A DNA stretch of 64,000 bases from NCBI RefSeq assembly GCF_004138285.1, contig NZ_SCFN01000017.1:1-64000 (forward strand), in the 5' to 3' direction. This DNA is from Gottfriedia acidiceleris (GTDB lineage: Bacteria > Bacillota > Bacilli > Bacillales > Bacillaceae_G). Shown one piece after another: positions 16,086 through 24,736 of this stretch. Numbering within the stretch: the stretch's first letter is position 1; every line of letters begins with the position of its first letter. The notes under the pieces were generated by a model. That model was not told the origin of the DNA. It searched no databases and saw nothing but the letters and a program-made list of their open reading frames with translations. The translations under genes were made by a program, and so were the position numbers.

Positions 16086-17069
16086 ATGAATAAAACTAAA
16101 CCAACTGAAGTAACAGTTGACGGTTTCTTTAAACGTCAGTTAAATCGTTTTTCTACACCATTTGGAAATAAACTAGGAGAACTCCCTGTTGAAACAGGTC
16201 GATATCGTCTCATTTGGTCAGCTGCTTGTCCATGGGCCCATCGCGCTGTTATTGTACGAAAAGTGCTAGGCTTAGAAAATACGATTAGTTTAGGAACCGT
16301 CAGTCCAATGCGTCCGAGATTGCCTCACTTGGATTGGGAATTTTCTTTGGATTCAGGAGGAGTTGATCCAATATTAGGCGTTCGCTATATGAGTGAAATC
16401 TATCAAAAATCTGATCAAAACTATTCTGGACGACCGACAGTACCTGCAATTATCGATATTAGTTCTGGTAAGGTTGTCAATAATGACTATTTTAGGCTAA
16501 CAAATTATTTCGAAACTGTTTGGAAGCCGTATCATAAAAAGAATGCACCAGATTTATACCCAGTTTCCATCCGCCAAGAAATTGATGCGTTAAACGAAAT
16601 CATATTCACTGATGTAAACAATGGTGTATACAAATGTGGTTTTGCACAATCCCAGAAAGCTTATGAAGATGCTTATGAAACGTTATTTAATAGATTAGAT
16701 GAGCTAGAGCAACGCTTATCTAAACAACGTTTTTTATTTGGTGATAAAATTACTGATACTGATGTTAGGTTATTTACAACACTTGTACGGTTCGATGCTG
16801 CATACTTTACAGCCTTTAATACGAATCGAAATTTAATACGAGAGTATAAAAACTTATGGAGCTATGCACGAGATTTATATCAAACACCAGGGTTTGGGGA
16901 TACTACTGATTTTGATGCGATTAAGCGACACTACCATTTATCGATTACCATTTCGCCCGACAAGGAAGAACCAAAAGTCTTACCAAAAGGTCCAGAACTT
17001 ACGATTTGGAATTCGAAACACAATCGAGAAGATTTAAGTGGACAAAAAGAAAAATTCCTCATTCATTAA
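16086..17069 (+). CDS. Glutathionyl-hydroquinone reductase-type GST
   Basis: 327 residues of the YqjG/ECM4 (Xi-class glutathione transferase) family. Thioredoxin-like N-terminal domain with the catalytic cysteine in SAACPWAHRAVIVRK (about residue 45), followed by an all-helical GST C-terminal domain (LFNRLDELEQRLSKQRFLFGDKITDTDVRLFTTLVRFDAAY). Family members reduce glutathionyl-hydroquinones. Most bacilli use bacillithiol rather than glutathione, so the physiological thiol here is uncertain. A GNAT gene follows 22 bases downstream and is probably co-transcribed. Confidence 0.88.
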   Translation: MNKTKPTEVTVDGFFKRQLNRFSTPFGNKLGELPVETGRYRLIWSAACPWAHRAVIVRKVLGLENTISLGTVSPMRPRLPHLDWEFSLDSGGVDPILGVRYMSEIYQKSDQNYSGRPTVPAIIDISSGKVVNNDYFRLTNYFETVWKPYHKKNAPDLYPVSIRQEIDALNEIIFTDVNNGVYKCGFAQSQKAYEDAYETLFNRLDELEQRLSKQRFLFGDKITDTDVRLFTTLVRFDAAYFTAFNTNRNLIREYKNLWSYARDLYQTPGFGDTTDFDAIKRHYHLSITISPDKEEPKVLPKGPELTIWNSKHNREDLSGQKEKFLIH

Positions 17070-17091
17070 AGCAAAAGGAGATGCAATCGAA

Positions 17092-17607
17092 ATGGTAAAA
17101 ATAGAAATTTGTAATGCCGAAAAAGAGATGTTTCAGTCCATTCGAGAACAAAGAATTAACGCTTATTATGAATACGTGAACTTATTACCAGTTAATCATT
17201 GGAATGCTTTAAAGAATTCCTTATTCTCGAATGTTGATGAACAAGAAGGTGTGGAAATAATTGTTGCCACGCTTCTAGGAAAAATTGTCGGAAGTGTTGT
17301 TTTATTTCCTGCAAAAACAAATGCCTATGAAGGTTATGTCGACGAGCTTGATTACCCTGAAATACGAATGCTTGCTGTAGAGTCAGACTATCGCGGTCAA
17401 GGAATTGCTTCTGCGCTAATTTCAGAATGTATTAATCGGACTAAGGCAAAAGGATTCGATGCGATCGGATTACATACTGGTGAATTTATGAAAAATGCCA
17501 TAAGTTTATATGAAAGTATCGGATTCAAACGATTGCAGAAGTTTGACTTTGAACCAGCAAATGATGGGATTATCGTCAGAGCTTATCAGTTGAAAATTAA
17601 TGAATAA
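17092..17607 (+). CDS. GNAT family N-acetyltransferase
   Basis: 171 residues. Acetyl-CoA binding motif A is clear in VESDYRGQGIASALISECINRTKAKGFDAIGLHT, followed by AISLYESIGFKRLQKF. Start at ATG 17092 follows AAGGAG; the in-frame codons before it belong to read-through from the GST gene. Substrate unknown. Ends before a strong terminator at 17641-17685, so it closes a two-gene unit with the GST-like gene. Confidence 0.83.
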   Translation: MVKIEICNAEKEMFQSIREQRINAYYEYVNLLPVNHWNALKNSLFSNVDEQEGVEIIVATLLGKIVGSVVLFPAKTNAYEGYVDELDYPEIRMLAVESDYRGQGIASALISECINRTKAKGFDAIGLHTGEFMKNAISLYESIGFKRLQKFDFEPANDGIIVRAYQLKINE

Positions 17608-17640
17608 GATTAGATTTTAAAATTAGAAAAAATCACATTT

Positions 17641-17685
17641 AAAGGGCTGTCCAAAAATTCACCACCTGCAAACAGCCCTTTTTAG
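17641..17685 (+). terminator. Terminator after GST-GNAT unit
   Basis: Stem AAAGGGCTGT / ACAGCCCTTT with a 21-base loop followed by T-run. Confidence 0.75.
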
Positions 17686-17771
17686 TTTATTCATATGTAG
17701 TATTAAAAAAACAAAGAGCCCTTTTATTTTTTAGCAACATATTTACTAGGTGGCAAAATAAGATTATCAGC

Positions 17772-17796
17772 AAAAAAAAATCGACTAAAGAGTCGA
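17772..17796 (-). terminator. Terminator after the DinB gene
   Basis: TCGACT / AGTCGA stem at 17781-17796; nine A precede it on the plus strand, giving a T-run on the minus strand. Confidence 0.65.
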
Positions 17797-17875
17797 CCTA
17801 CTAAATTAGCTATTCATTTCTTCTACAGGATAAATTATTCCCATGAAATGTACAAATGAGTGACGTTTCACTTAC

Positions 17876-18364
17876 TTATTTTTTATTCGAAATAGAAGCT
17901 AGTCCTCGTCCTATTAAGTTCGCAGAAATAGGTTTTTTACCTAATTCCCTTGCCCAAATTGATAATTGTCCGATGTGGTGAATTTCGTGAGCGATAACAT
18001 GTCGCATGATTTCTCCCCAAGTATCCGTCAAAACTCTACCATCTGGAAGTGTATCGTAAAATAATTGATTTTCCATACGATTATCCCACTTGTTCACAAA
18101 GTTCTCGACTTCGATATGAAATTTTATATCTAATTTTCGAACCTTTTCCAAGCTATTATACTGTTCGAAATTCTCTTGAAAATCATCCTTACCTTGCAAT
18201 AAGCGGATCCAACTCCACTCCACATCAACAATATGAAAAAGAGTATGTAAAATACTTCCCATTCCACCCGTTCGTTTTCTAAGAAGCTCCTCTTCACTTA
18301 ACTCTTCACACCAACGATACCAATCTTCTCTAACCACCCAGTTATATTTAAAAAAAGTCTGCAA
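17876..18364 (-). CDS. DinB family protein
   Basis: 162 residues with the four-helix DinB/YfiT fold. Metal-binding histidines are in SILHTLFHIVDVEW and in MRHVIAHEIHHIGQLSIWARELGKKP, the conserved C-terminal signature. Members are metal-dependent thiol transferases or hydrolases; the exact substrate is unknown. Isolated gene. Confidence 0.82.
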   Translation of the reverse strand: MQTFFKYNWVVREDWYRWCEELSEEELLRKRTGGMGSILHTLFHIVDVEWSWIRLLQGKDDFQENFEQYNSLEKVRKLDIKFHIEVENFVNKWDNRMENQLFYDTLPDGRVLTDTWGEIMRHVIAHEIHHIGQLSIWARELGKKPISANLIGRGLASISNKK

Positions 18365-18547
18365 AAAAATCCTCTCCCCTTTATTAAAAAATTAACCAGT
18401 AAAATATACAACTATTAAAGTTTTCCTGTTAATTAAAGTAAATTACTAATATATAAATAATTATATGTATCCATGCCCATATTTTACACAAAAACATTAA
18501 ACAACTCTTGTCTCCAGCTAAGAATATAAGAAATCCAAGTGCTTATA

Positions 18548-18850
18548 TTACTGTGATGATATAACTTTTACTAGCTGAGGCATTATTGAACCGAGATGTT
18601 TCGAATATTGGAGTTGAATGACAGCATTACTATGGAAACTATTATAATCTTCTAAAATGATTTTATTATCTTTCATAATGATTAAAGCTGAGCCTGAACT
18701 TTGATTGCGTACTTTTATTTCTTCAACCCAGTTAATGATTTTATTGAATTTATCACACATATTCTTAAGCCACCTATCATTCATATAAATCTTTAATTTC
18801 AACAAAAAATTAGGATTTTCTTGTCCAAATAAAGCTGCATTGTAATTCAC
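18548..18850 (-). CDS. Hypothetical protein, possibly a serine-hydrolase N-terminal fragment
   Basis: 100 residues. The middle segment (INWVEEIKVRNQSSGSALIIMKDNKIILEDYNSFHSN) has the strand pattern of the start of class C beta-lactamase-like serine hydrolases (SGxxLIxKDxKIIxExxxG), but no SxxK follows and the rest diverges. There is no strong ribosome binding site at 18850. It may be a decayed remnant; I would not assign a function. Confidence 0.3.
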   Translation of the reverse strand: MNYNAALFGQENPNFLLKLKIYMNDRWLKNMCDKFNKIINWVEEIKVRNQSSGSALIIMKDNKIILEDYNSFHSNAVIQLQYSKHLGSIMPQLVKVISSQ

Positions 18851-19000
18851 CTATGTAATTCTACTTTTTAAAACACATCAAATGATTTTGTGTTAAGCAA
18901 CTCTCCTATTTAATTTGTGTTAATTAATCAGAAATATCATCTTCACTTAAGAATACTATCTTATTATGATGCTTTTTAATTTAAATTTGGAGTGAATTAG

Positions 19001-19525
19001 TTGTCAAAAACAGATGAATCAAACATTTTAATCGAGCCTTGGAACGAAGCAGATCTTAATTTACTTCTGTCATCAAATACGAATAGTATGATGAAATATC
19101 TTGGAGGACTAGAAAGTTTGAACCAAATTATGAGTCGGCACAAGCATTATCTTGAAATGAGTAGAATAGGTACAGGACAAATGTTTGCAATCATTTTACT
19201 TCCGTACAGAACAAAAATTGGAACTGTTGGCTACTGGGATCGAATATGGGATGGTAAACTTGTTTATGAAATTGGTTGGAGCATTTTACCACAATTTCAA
19301 CGAAAAGGTATAGCAACAATTGCAGTAAAAAAAGCTATTAAGAAGGCTCAAAAAGAATCAAAGCATAAATATATTCACGCTTTTCCTTCTGCTAATAACA
19401 TTCCATCTAATAAAATATGTGAAAAATTAAATTTCAAGTTTATTAAAAAATGTAATTTTGAATATCCAATCGGTCAATTTATGGTATGTAATAATTGGCG
19501 ACTAAAGACAATAAAGAAAAAATGA
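19001..19525 (+). CDS. GNAT (RimJ/RimL-like) acetyltransferase
   Basis: 174 residues. Motif A region is EIGWSILPQFQRKGIATIAVKKAIKKAQ, followed by NNIPSNKICEKLNFKFIKKC, which is the usual GNAT end. The TGYWDRIWDGKLVYEIGW strand arrangement is typical of RimJ/RimL-type enzymes. TTG start with GGAGTG 6 bases upstream. Substrate unknown. A weak hairpin at 19525-19551 may terminate it. Confidence 0.78.
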   Translation: MSKTDESNILIEPWNEADLNLLLSSNTNSMMKYLGGLESLNQIMSRHKHYLEMSRIGTGQMFAIILLPYRTKIGTVGYWDRIWDGKLVYEIGWSILPQFQRKGIATIAVKKAIKKAQKESKHKYIHAFPSANNIPSNKICEKLNFKFIKKCNFEYPIGQFMVCNNWRLKTIKKK

Positions 19526-19657
19526 AGTTAAGTCTAACGATGGCTTAGCTTTCTTTGTTTGAACCAAATTCCTTTTAGAACCCGTTATGTTTATCTATAA
19601 TTCTAGTATTCTCACTAATTTTTCAATATAATAAGTAGATGATTTGATTACGCAAAA

Positions 19658-19692
19658 AAAGCTGATTCCAATTTAATATTGGCTCAGCTTTA
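19658..19692 (-). terminator. Terminator after the small 64-residue protein gene
   Basis: Long interrupted stem AAAGCTGA-CCAAT / ATTGG-TCAGCTTT, with a T-run on the minus strand. Confidence 0.7.
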
Positions 19693-19700
19693 AGTATATT

Positions 19701-19895
19701 TTATTCAAAATAAAATAATGAATCGTGAGAAGTATTTGTCTGATAGTAATTTACTAAATCTTCTACAGAGATCCCTCTAATTTCAGCAATATCATTAAAA
19801 CTCATATCATAGTGATATGACAGTTCATGTAATGATAATGCTGGATTATTCGCTAATAATTCATAATCAGGTAAATTTTCAAATTGTTGTGACAT
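19701..19895 (-). CDS. Small acidic protein of unknown function
   Basis: 64 residues, acidic and helical, with an HTH-like segment (LSLHELSYHYDMSFNDIAEIRGISVEDLVNYY). ATG at 19895 has an AGGAAG 8 bases upstream, and a good terminator follows, so it is probably a real gene. The pattern recalls a lone sigma-region-4-like or HTH fold but no family is recognised. Confidence 0.55.
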   Translation of the reverse strand: MSQQFENLPDYELLANNPALSLHELSYHYDMSFNDIAEIRGISVEDLVNYYQTNTSHDSLFYFE

Positions 19896-20008
19896 ACTCT
19901 TCACTTCCTTTTACAGTTTCTTACTATCCTTTCCTAAAATTTACAAATTTAGTCAAGATTCGTAAAAAGAAATGAATTGTACATAAAAATGATTAGTTAG
20001 GTGGTTCT

Positions 20009-20623
20009 ATGATTCAAACTATTTTACACGCTGCTTTATTATCTTTTGGATTAATTCTTCCTTTAGGGGTACAAAACGTCTTTATTTTTCAACAAGGTGC
20101 AACTCAAAAAAGATTTATTAATGCACTTCCTGCTGTAATAACTGCATCGATTTGCGATACATTATTAATTACTTTATCTGTTACAGGGGTTTCAGTGCTA
20201 ATTTTAACATCACCTTATTTAAAAACCGCTCTTTTAAGCTTTGGCGTTTTGTTTTTAACATATATGGGCTGGCAAACATGGAAAGCTAAATCTTCAAAAG
20301 TAACTACAAGTCAGGAGCATTTTTCAGTAAAAAAACAAATACTGTTTGCTACATCAGTTTCACTTCTAAATCCTCATGCAATTTTAGATACTATAGGAGT
20401 AATTGGAACAAATTCACTTCAATATGATGGAATTGAAAAAATTGCTTTCTTGGTAACTTGTATTGCAGTTTCGTGGATCTGGTTTTTGTCACTCGCAATA
20501 GCCGGTAGAACGGCTGGAAAACTTGATCAATCAGGTAAATTTATGCTGATTATTAATAAAATATCGGCTATCATAATTTGGTGTATTGCAATTTATCTAA
20601 TTAAAGGTATATTAGCTGGATAG
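20009..20623 (+). CDS. LysE/ArgO family amino acid exporter
   Basis: 204 residues, six hydrophobic helices. Family motifs: GLILPLGVQNVFIFQQG at the start and the conserved SLLNPHAILDTIGVIG in the middle (LNPxAxxD signature). Such proteins export basic amino acids (lysine, arginine). ATG with AGGTGG upstream. Terminator overlaps its end. Substrate inferred from family only. Confidence 0.9.
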   Translation: MIQTILHAALLSFGLILPLGVQNVFIFQQGATQKRFINALPAVITASICDTLLITLSVTGVSVLILTSPYLKTALLSFGVLFLTYMGWQTWKAKSSKVTTSQEHFSVKKQILFATSVSLLNPHAILDTIGVIGTNSLQYDGIEKIAFLVTCIAVSWIWFLSLAIAGRTAGKLDQSGKFMLIINKISAIIIWCIAIYLIKGILAG

Positions 20624-20668
20624 AAAATGCAGTTAATGGATATATCCTGAATCCTGCATTTTAATTTT
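20624..20668 (+). terminator. Terminator after the LysE-family gene
   Basis: Stem AAAATGCAG / CTGCATTTT (20624-20632, 20654-20662) followed by a T-rich tract; probably works in both directions with the convergent gene. Confidence 0.7.
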
Positions 20669-20678
20669 TTCTATAAAA

Positions 20679-21374
20679 TTAGAAAAAGTGGAAAGAAGAC
20701 AATGTTAGAAAAGCTTCTATTAACCTCAATAATTTCTCTTTTTCTTCCTCGTTTAGCATTGAATTAGCTTTACGTATGAGGTTCATACCTTCTATCCAAT
20801 CATTTTCATCCATTGGTACATACCCAGCTAATTGAAACAACTGCATAACAGGAACACCGAGTGGTTCTGCCAACTTTCGTATAATTTCAGTTGATGGAAT
20901 ACCTCTTTTACCATTCTCAATTTGTGAAATATATGAATGGGATACATTTGCTTTTGTTGCAAGGCATTTTATTGATAGTTTTTTTTGTAATCGTGTCTGT
21001 CTAATAAATTCAGAAAATATTTTTGAACGTTCCTCAATAATTTTATCCTTATAGACCACATCTATTTTCAGATTACCTTCCATTTCTTTCTTTCCAAGAT
21101 TGAGTACTTCTTCTGAAATGTTTCGTAAAGGAGTTTTCAATCTTTCAGGTGCATTAATAATATAAGCACACCAAATTAATTCTTCAGCATTTCCACCAGT
21201 CACTTTTGCAATCGTTCTAGTTAATTTTTCCTCAGGTGGAGTCAACTTCGCATTTTGTAATTTGCTTAAATAGCTCTTGTCTTTTGAAAAACCCAACTTA
21301 TTTAATTCTTTGGCTATATCAGTCAAACTTAAATTTGAATTTTTAATATATTGCCTTAATAATTTGTAGTACAT
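20679..21374 (-). CDS. XRE-family regulator with two HTH-like parts
   Basis: 231 residues. An N-terminal helical unit (~1-60, SLTDIAKELNKLGFSKDKSYLSKLQNAKLTPPEE) resembles a divergent HTH, and a canonical Cro/CI HTH sits at ~120-175 (FIRQTRLQKKLSIKCLATKANVSHSYISQIENGKRGIPSTEIIRKLAEPLG). A short C-terminal helix (NEEEKEKLLRLIEAFL) may dimerise. ATG at 21374 has AAGG 7 bases upstream. Similar double-HTH regulators occur on Bacillus chromosomes and phages. Targets unknown. Confidence 0.75.
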   Translation of the reverse strand: MYYKLLRQYIKNSNLSLTDIAKELNKLGFSKDKSYLSKLQNAKLTPPEEKLTRTIAKVTGGNAEELIWCAYIINAPERLKTPLRNISEEVLNLGKKEMEGNLKIDVVYKDKIIEERSKIFSEFIRQTRLQKKLSIKCLATKANVSHSYISQIENGKRGIPSTEIIRKLAEPLGVPVMQLFQLAGYVPMDENDWIEGMNLIRKANSMLNEEEKEKLLRLIEAFLTLSSFHFF

Positions 21375-21569
21375 ACTCACACCTTTTTCTTATTTTGTTC
21401 TATTTTTATTTTTATGTGTACAACATGTACTTTGACACAGTTGAAAATTGGGTTATTTTGGAAATTTCTATTTTCATGACGAAATGCTTAGTAACTCACC
21501 TACCAAATAGGTAAAATGAACTAAACCCACTCTTTTGCTGAGTGGGTTCCTTAAAAACTTATAAATTTT

Positions 21570-21908
21570 TTACGCTTCCTGCCCATTTACCTGAATTATT
21601 TCGGATACTCTATTTTGGAGAATTTCAATTAATACTTCGTCCATAAACTGATAGTCATCAGCTATATCTAGATTGATAATCTTTTTTTCATAAAGTAAAT
21701 CACCGAACTTATCGCGAATTCTTCTTAAATGTTTTTTCTCCATTACAAAAATAATATCTGCCCAACCAATATGTCCCTCTGTCACTTTTATCCTGGCACC
21801 AGCTTCTGTCCCTGCTGATCTTGCTTGGTAGCCATTATATAAGTGAAAAATTTTTTCTGCTGTAGGACTTCTCCATTGATTTTTGCTACAAATGAATAAT
21901 AATTTAAT
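21570..21908 (-). CDS. Low-molecular-weight protein tyrosine phosphatase-like protein, ATT start or frameshifted
   Basis: Reading from an ATT at 21908 gives 112 residues with a complete signature loop CSKNQWRS (C-x5-R-S) followed by SAGTEAGARIKVTEGHIGWADIIFVMEKKHLRRIRDKF, the known family pattern. No ATG, GTG or TTG exists in frame before the catalytic cysteine. An AAGG lies 8-9 bases before the ATT, and the preceding gene ends 19 bases upstream, so coupled initiation at ATT is possible. Alternatively a GTG at 21918 followed by a one-base insertion in the GAAGAAGAATT run would give MKKIKLLFICSKN. Starting at the later GTG would lose the active site. Confidence 0.6.
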   Translation of the reverse strand: MKLLFICSKNQWRSPTAEKIFHLYNGYQARSAGTEAGARIKVTEGHIGWADIIFVMEKKHLRRIRDKFGDLLYEKKIINLDIADDYQFMDEVLIEILQNRVSEIIQVNGQEA

Positions 21909-21927
21909 TCTTCTTCACACCTTACTA

Positions 21928-22443
21928 TTAATTATTTTTCACTAAATAAATATGAGCCAAGTGATGTTCAGTATGCCAAGCATATAAAGCTAAGATGAAA
22001 TCTATACTAATATTGATTTTAAGCTCAGGGTGATAACAAGTTCGATTAAACTCTTCCTCTGTTAGTGATTCAAGTAAAACTACGTAACGTTCGTGAATAC
22101 CTTCGATTATTTTTAAAGAACTATGAAAAGCAAAATTCGAATCACTTAATGAAATCCATGCATTTTCATCATATGCTTTGATAGTAGGATTTTCTTCAGT
22201 TAAAGCTAATTTAACTCTAATAAGGCTATTCATATGGCTATCAGCAACATGATGAATAACTTGTTTTGGTGTCCAACCACCATCACGATAAGGTGTGTTT
22301 AATTGTTCTTCAGTAAGTGATATGATTGCTTCTTTATATTTAATAGGAGCATCTCTTAGAATTTTAATAAATTCTTTACGTTGTTGATGAGTGTAGCTTG
22401 ATGGTAAAGTAAATCTGCCAATCGGATATTTTAAATTTTCCAT
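21928..22443 (-). CDS. bstA: YfiT-type DinB protein, probable bacillithiol transferase BstA
   Basis: 171 residues. Opens with LKYPIGRFTLP, the typical start of the YfiT/BstA group, and carries the three metal-binding histidines in KQVIHHVADSHMNSLIRVKLALTE and AWHTEHHLAHI. Members transfer bacillithiol or act as metal-dependent hydrolases. Ribosome binding site GGGGG. The phosphatase-like gene follows 19 bases downstream. Confidence 0.82.
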   Translation of the reverse strand: MENLKYPIGRFTLPSSYTHQQRKEFIKILRDAPIKYKEAIISLTEEQLNTPYRDGGWTPKQVIHHVADSHMNSLIRVKLALTEENPTIKAYDENAWISLSDSNFAFHSSLKIIEGIHERYVVLLESLTEEEFNRTCYHPELKINISIDFILALYAWHTEHHLAHIYLVKNN

Positions 22444-22470
22444 TTCAAATCCCCCGTTTATTAGCTATTT

Positions 22471-22509
22471 ATAAAAAAACAACAAAGCCTTTCAAAAGAC
22501 TTTGTTGTT
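22471..22509 (-). terminator. Terminator after ppaC
   Basis: AACAACAAAG / CTTTGTTGTT stem (22478-22487, 22500-22509) with T7 on the minus strand. Confidence 0.85.
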
Positions 22510-22519
22510 AAATTACTAA

Positions 22520-23452
22520 TTAAAGTGTATTAAATGTTTCAGTTAATACTGGAACGATTTGTTTTTTACGAGATACAACACCTTTTAACAAAGCAGTGTT
22601 GTTTTCTAAAGTTACATTGTATGCTTTTTCAACTGCATTAGATGCATTTCCTTTTGCAACTGCGATCGAGTCGTTTGTTAAAATATCAGTAACAACGAAT
22701 AAGAATAAGTCTAATCCTTTATTAGCAACGATGCCGTCAAGTACATTTTCTAATTCAGCTTGACGAGAAAGTACGTCATTTGTATCAACTGCGTTTACTT
22801 GCGCGATTTCTACTTTATAGTTACCCATTTGGAATTCCTTAGCATCAAGTGAAACTAAAGACTCTATCGATTTATCAGCTAGATTTGCACCTGCTTTTAA
22901 CATTTCCAGACCATATTCTTCTGCATTTACACCTGCGATTTCTGCAAGTTCTTTTGCAGCAGCAACATCTTGATCAGTACAAGTTGGAGATTTAAATAAT
23001 AATGTATCAGAAATAATTGCTGAAAGCATTAGACCAGCAACTTCTTTCTGAATTTCGATATTATTTTCTTTATACAATTTGATTAAAATTGTAGCAGTAC
23101 ATCCAACTGGCTCACAACGGTAGTATAAAGGATCGCTAGTTTCAAAATTAGCAATACGGTGATGATCAATAACTTCAAGTACACGAACTTGTTCGATATC
23201 ATCAGCACTTTGTTGACGCTCATTATGGTCAACTAAAATTACATTATTTGTTTCAGCTACAACTTTTTCTACTAAACGTGGTGCTTCAGATTTAAACGTA
23301 TCAAGTGCAAATTGTGTTTCTGCACTTACATCACCTAAACGAATTGCTTCAGCATTTTCACCTAATGCCTTTTTTAATTCTGCATATGCAATTGCAGAGC
23401 AAATTGTATCTGTATCTGGGTTCTTATGACCAAAAACTAGTACTTTTTCCAT
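22520..23452 (-). CDS. ppaC: Manganese-dependent inorganic pyrophosphatase
   Basis: Family II soluble pyrophosphatase, 310 residues, hydrolysing PPi to phosphate in the cytoplasm. DHH-family motifs: [21 protein letters not shown] (metal ligands H, D, D), VDHNE, and the namesake [10 protein letters not shown]. The C-terminal DHHA2 domain ends with [14 protein letters not shown], the substrate-binding SRKKQ motif. ATG at 23452 has AGGAG 8 bases upstream. Own terminator downstream. Confidence 0.96.
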   Translation of the reverse strand: MEKVLVFGHKNPDTDTICSAIAYAELKKALGENAEAIRLGDVSAETQFALDTFKSEAPRLVEKVVAETNNVILVDHNERQQSADDIEQVRVLEVIDHHRIANFETSDPLYYRCEPVGCTATILIKLYKENNIEIQKEVAGLMLSAIISDTLLFKSPTCTDQDVAAAKELAEIAGVNAEEYGLEMLKAGANLADKSIESLVSLDAKEFQMGNYKVEIAQVNAVDTNDVLSRQAELENVLDGIVANKGLDLFLFVVTDILTNDSIAVAKGNASNAVEKAYNVTLENNTALLKGVVSRKKQIVPVLTETFNTL

Positions 23453-23552
23453 CAAAAATTCTCCTAACTATATCTTGTTTTTCATTTTTTTATGTATTTT
23501 AATGCCAGGAATTGGCTTAAATATAAAACGCTTCAATAATAATACCATATCA

Positions 23553-23582
23553 AAATAAAAAAAAATAGCCAAAATGGCTATT
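23553..23582 (-). terminator. Terminator after the 53-residue protein gene
   Basis: AATAGCC / GGCTATT stem at 23564-23582 with a long T-run on the minus strand. Confidence 0.7.
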
Positions 23583-23707
23583 CTTTACAGTTTGAAGTCA
23601 AAGTCAAAAAAACATGTCAATGAGACTAATTGAAAGCGCTTAATTTCCAGGTCACTAAGCCTACTCATCCTATGATACAAAACAAGTCTTTTCAAACAAA
23701 AGTTTAT

Positions 23708-23869
23708 TTAATCTTCAGCATTTTTATATGACATTGTTTCCGTAATCGGTTCACTTTTTGGTAACCAATCGATTGGAATATCATCTGCAGCTTTATGATC
23801 TTCAAGTAATAATTCGTCAAAATTATTTTGATTTGATTCAATTGATTTGTGCTTTTTTGATTTGCTCAT
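23708..23869 (-). CDS. Small hydrophilic 53-residue protein
   Basis: ATG at 23869 with GAGGT about 8 bases upstream, stop at 23708, and a good terminator at 23553-23582. The product starts with a basic patch (MSKSKKHKS), then an acidic helix (NFDELLLEDHKAADD) and ends NAED. It looks like one of the small unstructured Bacillus proteins of unknown role, but I cannot match it to a named family. Confidence 0.55.
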   Translation of the reverse strand: MSKSKKHKSIESNQNNFDELLLEDHKAADDIPIDWLPKSEPITETMSYKNAED

Positions 23870-23936
23870 CTATTATACCTCACTTAGTCCTTAATGATTT
23901 GGATATAGTTTGTGTAAAAGGCGGCTTCGTTAATAC

Positions 23937-24629
23937 TTATTTTATGTTTTTTATGATAATTTCAGGTATGGATATATTTTTGCGTGGTTTTATATTTTCA
24001 ATTATGATTTCAGCTATATCTTCTGGATTCATCATTTTTGAAGTTTTATCTTCATCAAAAATACCTGCCCAAAAATCTGTATTCATTCCGCCCATATATG
24101 CTGCAAACACCGAAATTGGCGTTCCTGTTAATTCAACAACCAAACTTTCGGTAAAGCCTTTAACTCCGAACTTACTTGCGCAATAAACTGATTCAGTTGC
24201 TTTTCCAATTAGACCTGCAGTAGAGACAATATTAACGATCGTTCCACTATTTTGTTTTTTCATTTGTTTTAAAACTTCTTGTGAACAGAAAATGGTTCCC
24301 TTTAGGTTAATATCGATCATATTATGTACTGCTTCTTCATTTAATTCTTCTGCAAGTTCAAAAATTCCAACACCTGCATTATTAAATAATAAATCAACTT
24401 TTCCATATGTTTGAATGATTGTATCGAAGACTCTTTTTACATCTTCATGTTCTGAAACATCAACAGTATGTATTGAATAATTGTTAGGTAATTGTTTACC
24501 AATTTCTCTAAGTTTACTTTCAGTTCTTCCTAATAAACAAATGTGATCTCCATTCTCAGAATACTTTTTAGCTAATGACGCTCCTAATCCACTTCCTGCG
24601 CCTGTTATTATAATAACTTGATTTCCCAA
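23937..24629 (-). CDS. Short-chain dehydrogenase/reductase
   Basis: Classical SDR, 230 residues. Cofactor site TGAGSGLGASLAKKY, the NNAG motif (LLFNNAGVGIF), catalytic S in IVSTAGLIGK and YxxxK in SVYCASKFGVKGF. An arginine in LGRTESKL suggests NADP(H) preference. Substrate unknown. It resembles B. subtilis YqjQ-type proteins. Divergent from the MATE gene at 24737. Confidence 0.88.
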   Translation of the reverse strand: MGNQVIIITGAGSGLGASLAKKYSENGDHICLLGRTESKLREIGKQLPNNYSIHTVDVSEHEDVKRVFDTIIQTYGKVDLLFNNAGVGIFELAEELNEEAVHNMIDINLKGTIFCSQEVLKQMKKQNSGTIVNIVSTAGLIGKATESVYCASKFGVKGFTESLVVELTGTPISVFAAYMGGMNTDFWAGIFDEDKTSKMMNPEDIAEIIIENIKPRKNISIPEIIIKNIK

Positions 24630-24736
24630 TCTTAGACCAACTTTCTTTATAAAATATTTATCCGAATAATTTCATTATAGCTATTAAACCAAAACATGAT
24701 ACAATTGTAAAAGTGTTTGTTTAGGAGGTCGATAAA

